From: Orientallactaga sibirica
Lineage: Eukaryota; Chordata; Mammalia; Rodentia; Dipodidae
Reading direction: 5' to 3'
NCBI GenBank assembly: GCA_036365145.1
Contig: JAEOAD010000034.1
Location: 15,529,501 to 15,593,500, forward strand
DNA length: 64,000 bases
Both the position numbers and the translations under genes were made by a program. A model generated the notes under the pieces. That model saw only the letters and a program-made list of their open reading frames with translations, was not told the origin of the DNA and searched no databases. Shown here piece by piece: positions 55,151 through 64,000 of this stretch (position 1 is the stretch's first letter; each line of letters starts with the position of its first letter).

Positions 55151-58100
55151 ATGATGGCAGGGATTAATTTGAACCTCACAGTAATAACTATAAATATTAA
55201 TTGTCTTAACTCACCTATCAAAGGACACAAGTTATCAGGGTGGATCAAAAAAAAAATGGACCCTTCTATCTGCTATCTTCAAGAAACTCACCTCACCACT
55301 AAAGATAGACACCTCCTCAGGGTGAAAGGATGGAAAATGACATTCAAAGAAAATGGAAATAAAAAACAAGCAGGTGTTGCTATATTAATATCTGATAAAA
55401 TCAACTTCAAACCAAAAGTAATCAAAAAGGACAAAGAAGGCCATTTCTTACCCATCAAGGAAATGATCCAACATGAGCATATCACACTCATAAATATATA
55501 TGTGCCAAACACAGGTGCACTACAGTTTATAAAACAAGACCTACTTGACAACAAAATAGAAATAACACCAACACCATCATAGTCAGAGACTTCAGTATTC
55601 CACTATCACCAATAGATGGATCATCCAAGCAGAAAATCAAGAGGGAAAGAACAGAGCTCAACAACACCATAGACTAACTAGACCCAATGGAGATATACAG
55701 AACTTTCTACCACAACTCTACAGAATAAACGTTCTCAGCAGCCCATGGAACTTTCTCCAAAATAGATCATATGTTAGGCCATAAAGTGTGTCTCCATAAA
55801 TTCAGGAATATTGAAGATCTTCCTGCATATCAGATCACAATGCATTAAATCTAGAAATTAACAACAAGAGACACATCAAGAACTCCACTAGCTACGGGAG
55901 ACTAAACAACACACTTTTAAACAATGAATGGGTTGTGGAAGAAATCAAAAAAGAAACTGTAAAATTCCCAGAATTGAATGATAATGAAAACACAACCTAT
56001 CAAAACTATGGGACACAATGAAGGCAGTCCTAAGGGGAAATTTTATAGCACTAAATGCCTTCATAACAGAGAAAGAAAGATCCCAAATTAATAAACTAAC
56101 TGTTCATCTAAAGGCATTGGAAAAACAAGAATCATCCAACCCTCAGGGCTCCAGATAGAAAGAAATAATCAATATCAGTGTAGAAATTAATAATTAGGAA
56201 ACTAAGAAAACAATTAAAAAATCAAAATGAAGAGCTGGTTCTTTGAAAAAAATAAACATGATTGATAAACCCCTGACCAATTTAATCAAGCAAGAAAAAA
56301 GAGAAGTCTCAAATTAACAAAATCAGAAATGAAAAAGGAGAGGTCACAATAGACATCAATGAAATTGGAAGAATCATCAGGACATGCTTCCAAAACCTCT
56401 ACTCCACAAAAGTGGATAATCTGGAAGAATGGATGAATTCCTAGAAACATACCACCTACCAAAAGTAAACTCCGAGCAAAGTAATCTCCTAAACAAACCT
56501 TTCTCATCCATGGAGATTGAAAAAGTAATCAAAAACCTCCCCATTGATAAGTCCCCAAGACAAGTCCAGGGCTACCTGGCTTCTCTGCTGAATTCTATCA
56601 AACCTTCATTGAAAAACTGAAACCATTTTTTTCTCAAACTGTTTAACATAATCAGAGACCAGGGAATCCTTCCCAACTCCTTTTATGATCATCCTAATAC
56701 CTAAACCAGAGATATGCAACAAGAAAAGAAAAATATAGGCCTATATCACTGATAAATTTAGATTCAAAAATCCTAAACAAAATCCTTACAAATCAAATTC
56801 AACAACACCTCAAAAGCATTATCCACCTTGATCAACTAAGCTTCATTCTAGGGATGCAAGGATGGTTCAACATATGGAAGTCAGTCAACATAATACACCA
56901 GATAAATAAGATGAACCATAAGAACCACATGATCATCTCAATTGATGCTGAGAAGGCCTCTGTCAAAACACAAAACCACTTCATAATCAAAATGTTGAAA
57001 GAATAGGCATAGAGGGTTTATATCTCAACACAATAAAGACTATATATCAAACACCCAAAGCCCAAATAAGACTTTATGGGAAAAGACTCTAGGAGTTCCC
57101 ATTGAGATCGGGTACAAGACAGGGATGCCCACTCTCACCACTGCTCTTCACCATAGTACTAGAAGTCCTAGTCCAAGCAATAAGACAGGAGATAGATATA
57201 AAAGGGATTCAAATTTGAAAGGAAGAAGTCAAGTTAGCCCTATTTGCAGATGACATGATCCTATACATAAGTGACCTGAAAGTCTCCATCTCAAAACTTC
57301 TAAAGGTGATTAATTCTTTCAGTAAGGTGGGAAGATAAAAATCAATGCACAAAAATCAGTAGCCTTTCTTTATGCCAAGGACAAATACACAAAGAAAGAA
57401 ATCAGTGATGCTATCCCATTTTCAATAGCAACAAAAAATTAAATACCTTGGAATAACACTAACCAAGGATGTGAAAGACCTATATAATGAAAACATTTAA
57501 AAAAAAAAAAAAACTCATGAAAGAAATCTAGGAGGAATTGAGAAGATAGAAAGACCACCCATGCTCCTCAAAAGAAAGAATTAATATTGTGAAAATGGCA
57601 ATTCCACCAAAAGCAATATTGAGATTTAATGCAATACTAATAAAAATACCAGCGATATTCTTCACAGAGATAGAAAAAAAATAATTTCAAAATTCATATA
57701 GAATGGCAGCAGGCCTTGGATATCCAAACATATCCTCAGGGGAAAAAAAAACCACAAAACAAACAAACAAACAAACAAAAAAACACCTCTTGATGTATCC
57801 CCATACCTGATCTGAAGCTATATTACAAAGCCATCATAGCAAAAACAGCATGGTACTAGAATAAGAACAGAAACATAGACCAAGAGAACAGAATTGAAGA
57901 CTCAGACCTTAGGTCAAGTAACTACACCTACTTGATCTTTGACAAAGGTGCCAGTAATGTAGACCAGAGAAAAGACAGCGTCTTCAACAAATGGTGTTGG
58001 ACAAATTGGATGATCATATGTAGAAAAATGAAATTATATCCACTTATCTCTCCATACAAAAAAAAAATCAAGTCCAAATGGATTCAAGACATCAATATAA

Positions 58101-59087
58101 GACCTCCTACTGGAAGAAAAAATATGAAGCATTTTCCACGATATAGGAATGGGAAAAGATTTCCTGAATAAAACCCAAGTAGCCCAGGAAATTAAACAAT
58201 CACTCAACCAATAGGATCTCATGAAGCTAAAAAGCTTTTGCTCAGACAAACACACCATAAGCAGAGCCAATAGATTACTCACTGGATGGGAGAAAATCTT
58301 CACCGGCTGTACCACTGACAGAAGCCTAATATCTAGAATCTACAATGAACTCAAAAAAAAAAAAAAAAAAAATAAAAAAAATCAAACAACCCATTCCAAA
58401 AATGGGGCAGATAGCTAAGTAGGGAGTTCTCAGAGGAAGAATTACAAATTTCTAACACACACATAAGAAAATGTTTGACATACCTAACCATTAGGGGAAT
58501 GCAAATTAAAACCATGAGATTTCACCTTACTCCAGTAAGGATGGAAATCATTAAAAAACCTGACAACGACAAATGTTGGTGAGGATGTGGAAAAGAGGAA
58601 CCCTCACCCACTCTTGGTGGGATTGTAAACTTGTACAACCACTATGGAAATCAATTTGGAGATTCCTGAAAAGAATGAACATAGAGCTAGCAAAAGACCA
58701 GTTATTCCTTTACTGAGCATTTATCCTATGTGCTCCATGCATCAATACAGAGACATTTGCTCATCCATGTTTATAGGTGCTCAATTCATTATAGCTAAGA
58801 ACTGGAATCAACCCAGATGCCCATCATTGGATGAATGGATAACAAAGCTGTGGTACATTTACACAATGGAATTCTACTCAGCAGTAAGAGAAAATGACAT
58901 GATGAAATTTAGAGAAAATGGACAGACTTGGAATAGATCATACTCATCAAACTCACGCATTCACAGAAAGACAAACATTGCATGGTGTCACTTATCTGCA
59001 GTTCCTAATCTGGATCTGCTCAAGTTGCTGTCATACCAGATAGGCAACTCAAGGCCCAGACAATACGGATGGAAGGGTTTGGGGTAA
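55151..59087 (+). pseudogene. L1 ORF2 (endonuclease-reverse transcriptase), decayed
   Basis: The N-terminal frame (143 codons, 55,151-55,582) is an APE-type endonuclease. Asn in 'TININC' (residue 15), Glu in 'YLQETH' (45) and Tyr in 'NIYVPN' line up with family catalytic or structural residues. A frameshift ends it. Beyond, 'RDFSIPLSPID' keeps the Asp but has Ser where GDFN has Asn, and 'SDHNAL' (about 55,831-55,848) retains the terminal Asp-His. RT motifs '[10 protein letters not shown]' (57,111-57,140) and FADD (57,243-57,254) are present, separated by stops. The end has 'NWNQPRCPSLDEWI' and 'WYIYTMEFYSAV'. Non-functional as it stands. Confidence 0.9.
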
Positions 59088-60188
59088 GAGGAAGGGGAGG
59101 GGGAGTACAAACACAAAATTAAATCCAAAATGAGCTGATACCATAAAAATTTTTATCCTTGGAGATAGCCTAAAAGACATAACACTCAAAAGGAATAAGG
59201 GGGAACACATGAAAAGTAGGTAAGGGTGTGATGAAGCCTAATTTTAAAAGAAAAAAGTTTTTCTGTCTCTGAACTGTAACTGCCAGTACCAGAGATTGGT
59301 TGCTACCCACACTGAGTTATTGATCATAGAGAGATCTACCAAGTCCCCAAATCAAGACAGGTTTTTGTCAAAGCACTTGATTACCTGCCTGAAGCAAAAG
59401 CCAAGACCCTGTTGCTGAAGACATCATACGCTGCTGACACAGAGCACAGAAAGACATGGATGGAATTCAGAAGAAACCCAGTCCCCAGAAAGTCTGTCTA
59501 GTGCTGGAAAGTTCTACCTGAGCTACTGGGAGAAAATGGCCAACAGTTGGAGCAACCAAAGGTCTAAGCTACTCAGAAGCTAACACCCTGTCACGATGTA
59601 CATGCCAGTGTAATAGTGGCACACAGCCTCAATGGGTAACCAGTGGCTTTCTGATTGGCTAAGTGATCTATTCAGTGTAAAGTAACCCATATCTGGAATT
59701 GGGGACCAGATCAGAATCCCATGGAGAAAAAGTTTATGTTCTCTAGTATCAAGTTCTCACTAATCTTTGGCTAGAAGAGGGGTTACATACATCAAATTGT
59801 CCCTAAGTTAATAATGCTTATCCCTTTTAAACTGCTGACTTCACTCCATTGGAGAATTTGTTGTTCTTTTTCAGAAGGTAGAAAGACCAGAGGAGAAAAA
59901 CTACCCTTAGTACTTCAGTCAAGCCACAGCTGAATCCACAGAGGAATTGGGGAGATGAGCAAGAGTGTTGATAATCAGTGCCATCGTGTAGGAGTCAGAC
60001 CTTGAGGATTTTCAACACTTACCAAATCAGAGCTCCAGAGTCTCCTAAGAGCTTATCACTTAAGTAGACTTAATACTCACCTACCATGGCTCAGGGAATT
60101 CTGCAGAAGAGGGGGTGGAAAGATTGTAAGAGCCACAGGTTGAGACATCATACCCCAAGGCATTCCCTCCCCACAAAAACAACTGACA

Positions 60189-60420
60189 GGCTGGAGAGAT
60201 GGCTTAGCAGTTAGGTGTTTGCCTGTGAAGCCTAAGGACCTTAGTTCAAGGCTCCACTCCCCAGTACCCACATAAGCCAGATGCACAGGGTGGCACATGC
60301 ATCTGGAGTTCATTTGCAGCAGATGGAGGCCTTGGTGCACTCATTCTCTCTCTCTTTTTCTCTCTCTGTCTGTCTCTCTCAAATAAATAAAAATAAACAA
60401 AAATTAAAAAAAAAAATAAG
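60189..60420 (+). mobile_element. DIP-type SINE in the L1 3'UTR
   Basis: 'ggctggagagatggcttagc', 'gtttgcctgtgaagcctaag', 'tggcacatgcatctggagtt', a CT tract and AAAT/A tail. It is nearly intact and must postdate the L1. Confidence 0.9.
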
Positions 60421-60596
60421 TGACTACCACTCCCACTACACATAAACCATTATACATGTGGAATACCTGCAACCCCATTGAAGAGTCTCCCCAGCAGAAT
60501 GGAGGCAGGGATGAGGGAAAAGAGGGTACCAACACATGATGTCCATACAAAACATCTTGAAATAATAATAATAATAATAAATTACAAATATAAAAA

Positions 60597-60668
60597 ATAT
60601 TTATCCAGATGACTGGGCACCCATGAGCCTAGCCAAAGTGACACATAAATTAACTATTCCAAAATGAA
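60597..60668 (-). mobile_element. MLT2-like ERVL LTR, right part
   Basis: 'atgactgggcacccatgagc' then 'gacacataaattaac' complete the LTR interrupted at 53,188. In the reversed LTR this block directly follows the 'cctcacag' segment. Confidence 0.65.
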
Positions 60669-61405
60669 TGAGACTTTGGGCTCTATTTTGATACTCAAAA
60701 TGTAAAACAAGCATGGATACCTCTTCAATTTTTCATTCTGTTAGGCAAACCTTTTCTCCTAGCCTTGCCTATTCTAGAATATTCATTGGAGGGAATTCTG
60801 AGAAATGTGGTTTCAGTAAATTTGGCATCATCTACTACAAGGTGGTTTAACAAGAAGAATATTTTTAATAGCTGTAAGTGGAAGAAGACACTACTGACAA
60901 TATGGAGTAAGGCTGGGATGGACCAAAAGGAGGTATCTTCATCTTCCAATGGAGAAGAGGTGGAGATGACATCATGTGACAACAGTATGAAGCTGCACAG
61001 TGCGGCTGAAGCAGAGCCATGGGGGTGTCTCATTTAGAGAAAGCTGGGGTAGGAAGTGGCTGATCACAGCTATATCCAAGCAGAATAAAAAAATAAGCTC
61101 CCCTCACAAATGTGTACAGACCACTGTTTGAGCTGCATGGGTCTTTGAGCTGAATTATTGCCAGGTGCTTTCTAAGCCAAAGTCTATGGTTTCTGTTTTA
61201 AAAACATTCTGCAATTGTAAAAGAAGCAAGCTAGTTATACTGAAAAGTAACAGTGTTGTAAAAGGTAAAGAGAAATACATAGATGCCCTGGAGGTGAGAA
61301 AGTAAACTATATGCGAAGGACTCATTTCAGGGATTAAAAAATCAGGCTGGAATCATGTGTAGAATTAGAATATGATAGCATTAGAACCTTGCTGGGTAGA
61401 TTATT
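60668..61405. other. Apparently unique sequence
   Basis: No repeat family recognised. Opposite-strand open frames at 60,725-61,037 overlap one another without domain support. Confidence 0.4.
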
Positions 61406-61690
61406 GAATGCAGGCTCTGACCATGTCATTTTCCAGCTTAATTGCTCTAAATGCTCTTAGCTTGAAGTCCTTAATTTTTGCCTTGATGCATGTAGCTTCT
61501 ACCTCACTACCAGGTTATGTTGGATCTTACACCACGCTATACACTCAGCACCTGTTCTTATCTCTAGTCACACTACAATCTCAGGTTCAAGATGACTTCC
61601 CAGGGGGACTACATCTGCATATTCTCTCTCTCTCTTTCTCTCTCTGAACTAGTTTAGTTCCTCAATTATACACTCTTACTGCATTCTGTG
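61405..61690 (+). mobile_element. L2 fragment
   Basis: 'tctgaccatgtcattttcca', 'cttgaagtccttaatttttg', 'ctacctcactaccaggttat' and 'acactcagcacctgttctta' follow the sense L2 3' region. A short CT run lies at 61,624-61,645. Confidence 0.7.
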
Positions 61691-62530
61691 TCTCTTTTCT
61701 CATACCATCATAATTGCAGTACCATAATATTACTGAGGTCATTACTTTGTCCTCAGTCCTACCACTAAAAGATAAACTCAGATCAAGGGCCATGTCCCCA
61801 TCCACTCAGGCGGCAGTCTAGTGATATTAGATATGTTATTCCCAAGTGAATCAAGGAGTACAACACTCTTTTGGATAGCTGAACCATAGATTCTGTTTCG
61901 TTATGGATTAGCCATTTAACTTAAAGGGATAGGTGATAGCACTTGCTGCTGAGAGCGTCATCTTCTGCCATTGTTTCGTGCATTTTCTCTGCTGAAACCA
62001 AAGCAGTTTTTATTTTGAATCTGCTAAACATGGCTCAAGTGTTCACAGCATCAGAACAAACAGAACACATCCCAAGCATTTCATATCCTCCTCGGGTTGC
62101 CCAGGAATAGTTCATCATTTTCCTACTCTTGGAGTTGAACACTGCTCTGCAAACATCTGCAGTTAAGTCCAAATTCCTCGGGAAACAGGATTTAAGACAA
62201 CATTGTGTCTCTATTTCTGTGTTTACCTCATTTCCTCTCTGAAGACTTTTCCCCTTGAGTTTTATAAAGCTAGGAATCTTCTGCAAATTCTCATCTGAAA
62301 GTTGGTTACAGGAATTCATGGAGAAAAATCTGTCTAGGGTGCGGAGAGTTTTGGACCCATCCCAAGTACTTAATGCTGGCTTTCTCTGGGAGAAACAGGA
62401 GATGCCTTTTGGGTCTCTGTGGTGTGTGAAAACTGAGAAAGACAGGGAGTAAATTGAGCGATTAGTTGGTGAATAGAAATATCTGTTTGAAGTTCTTTAG
62501 TCTCTAATTCCTCTTTCAGCTAAATACGAA
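61690..62530. other. Unique-looking sequence, candidate noncoding element inside
   Basis: 61,900-62,450 is free of recognised repeats and has several CpGs ('gagagcgtcatc', 'tgtttcgtgc', 'cctcctcgggttg'). No exon is supportable. Confidence 0.35.
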
Positions 62531-62702
62531 TATAATGGAAAAAAGATGAGCAGGGAGTTGTTTTTTTTTTTCCACCTATGCATAGGGGCACCAGGGCAGA
62601 CTTTGCAGAAGAAATGCCATTTGAGAGATATCTGAGGGTACAGGTATTCTCTAAAGGGGTTAAGAAGGAGACACAGTGCGTGCAAGATGAGTAGTGTGAA
62701 GT
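62530..62702 (-). mobile_element. L2-related fragment
   Basis: 'caccagggcagactttgcag' and 'atgccatttgagagatatct' resemble the block 'gacatttgagcagagacct' of an old mammalian repeat. Weak. Confidence 0.35.
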
Positions 62703-63030
62703 GATGGGGATAGTGAAATCATTGGGATAAGGTGTATATTTTCTGCTTGATTCCTGTACTGAGGACTATGATGACAGCTCTCTGTCATTGATCTGCTCAG
62801 GGCCCTTTGGGCCTTACTCGCCTGCACAGATTCCCAGAGTGAGGTACACTGTGGGCTCATAGACACGGCTCTTTTCCATCTCTGAACAGTGAGGTTGGAA
62901 CACTGAGCTTGGAAACATCATCGACTCTCCTAATGTCCATGTGAAACTCATTTTCTGAACTTCAGACTCAGATTCTTCCAGATCATCGCAACATGGACAG
63001 AGTGATTTACCTTCTTGTGTCTTTGTGATT
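62702..63030. other. No recognised feature
   Basis: Unique-looking sequence. Confidence 0.4.
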
Positions 63031-63034
63031 TCAC

Positions 63035-63170
63035 CAGACTCTGTATATACCTTTTTGTTAACGAGACAGGGTCTTTCTTTGTAGTGCTATCTGTCCCTGA
63101 ATGTGTGTCAATCCTCCTGCCTCTGCTTCTTAATTGCTTGAATTACAGCATGCACCATGACATTTGGCTT
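63035..63170 (-). mobile_element. B1 SINE, old
   Basis: 'aacgagacagggtctttctt', 'cctcctgcctctgcttctta', 'tacagcatgcaccatgaca' are in reversed B1 order. Confidence 0.75.
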
Positions 63171-63712
63171 TCAAAATCTTAATTTTATTGTTGGAGCAAT
63201 TGGGTTTTGAAGAGTAGGAAGCCTGCCAAATGTTCTGAGAGAGCAATTGGCAAGGCTCACTTTAGTATGACTTTATCATTCATCCTCTTTACCACTATAC
63301 TTCCCTGTCTGTCTGTCACATTTTTGTTTGCCCCTTTCCAACAGTTGATGCCTTTACATTTCCACTATTGTTGGATTGGCTAATGTCTTTCAAGATCATG
63401 GTGAATATTAGGGAATATTTAACTTCTAGGATAATGCTTGTAGAATGTCATCATTTGTTTGATATTTGAATGTATCATATTTCTGGCATGCATGCTAAGA
63501 CTTTCCTTGAGAAGTCATATCAAAACAAACAAATATGAGGGAGTGTTTTCAGCTTGACCACAGCAGATAGGCCTCATGCAAGAAGAGCCATGGTTCAACA
63601 CTCTCTTGATGTAGTTCATGTTATTTTACTCCTATATGCTTTTTCTGATAATTTTTATCATATATTTTATTATCCTCTTGGTGTTTGCTTTAGTAATGTG
63701 TGTATGTGTGAG
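63170..63712. other. Apparently unique sequence
   Basis: No repeat family or gene recognised. Confidence 0.4.
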
Positions 63713-63722
63713 ATAGAGATAG

Positions 63723-63772
<50 letters not shown>
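63713..63772. repeat. (GATA)n microsatellite
   Basis: About 15 GATA/GATAGA units, followed by a short GA-rich stretch to 63,790. Confidence 0.95.
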
Positions 63773-63773
<1 letters not shown>

Positions 63774-64000
63774 GTGAGAGAGAGGGAGAGATGGATAACC
63801 TTTGAATGTCTTTTCTCAGTTTAACCACTTGTTTTAAGAATAGAAGCAGCAGGTGTGTGAGACAAAAAATGACAAATGATGGCAGACTGACCAAAGCTCA
63901 CTCTGATGTTCACTATGACTCTGATTGAGAATGCAGTCGCCACCTTTATGAAATATAGACTTCTTTTACTTTGTACACTTAGATCTCGTTTCCAGATATA
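63773..64000. other. No recognised feature
   Basis: Unique-looking sequence to the window end. Confidence 0.4.

Larger units (their letters stand above)
53190..60596 (+). mobile_element. Near-full-length decayed L1
   Basis: About 7.4 kb in order: monomeric 5'UTR, ORF1 region, ORF2 (55,151-59,087) and a 3'UTR with a G-rich tract at about 59,068-59,106. Its edges are set independently by the two halves of the LTR it interrupts. Frameshifts and stops in both ORFs make it inactive. A DIP insertion adds about 230 bp to the 3'UTR. Confidence 0.9.

Overview
This window is mammalian nuclear DNA from a rodent, most likely a dipodoid (jerboa, jumping mouse or birch mouse). The call rests on the repeats. 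About 14 copies or fragments of a B2-superfamily, tRNA-headed SINE are present. Its body runs from 'ggctggagagatggctta' through 'aagccagatgcac' to 'ggaggccctggtgc', which I associate with the DIP SINE of Dipodidae. B1, B4, ID-type and ID_B1-type SINEs and rodent MaLR LTRs accompany it. Older mammal-wide repeats (MIR, L2, L1M, MLT1/MLT2-like) lie beneath. Family names come from recalled consensus patterns, not from a library search.

I find no convincing host protein-coding exon, no structural RNA gene, no CpG island and no prokaryote-type system. The only substantial coding content is decayed LINE-1 sequence. The window reads as intergenic or deep-intronic DNA.

Layout. 1-5.3 kb: fossil L1, MIRs, a B4, a DIP and an antisense L1 3'UTR. 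5.3-13.5 kb: an old L1 fragment with two SINE insertions, a pyrimidine tract, B4s, MIRs and a candidate regulatory block near 12.6 kb. 13.5-18.6 kb: an antisense L1M pierced by a DIP, a MaLR LTR, a B1 with a 29-bp triplication and a B4, then a younger antisense L1 ending in an unexplained GC-rich 0.9-kb block. 18.6-20.9 kb: mostly unique sequence. 21-26.4 kb: a B4 split by a 0.9-kb insert that carries a near-perfect TA-flanked palindrome, then a 5'-truncated L1. 26.4-39.8 kb: an interval rich in MIR/L2 with no DIP SINE and almost no L1, holding several candidate conserved noncoding stretches. 39.8-46.4 kb: DIP SINEs and a MaLR LTR-internal-LTR structure with four insertions. 46.4-50.5 kb: an internally deleted L1. 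50.5-53.2 kb: microsatellites, a MaLR LTR split by SINE sequence, an antisense L1M and an MLT2-like LTR. 53.2-60.6 kb: a near-full-length decayed L1 that splits the MLT2-like LTR and has a 5'UTR of about 185-bp monomers. 60.6-64 kb: L2 fragments, a B1 and a GATA repeat.

The elements form a layered insertion record, not a cooperating gene set. L1 reverse transcriptase is the known driver of B1, B2/DIP, B4 and ID mobilisation, and several insertions here retain visible target-site duplications. Element borders are generally good to about 10-30 bp.
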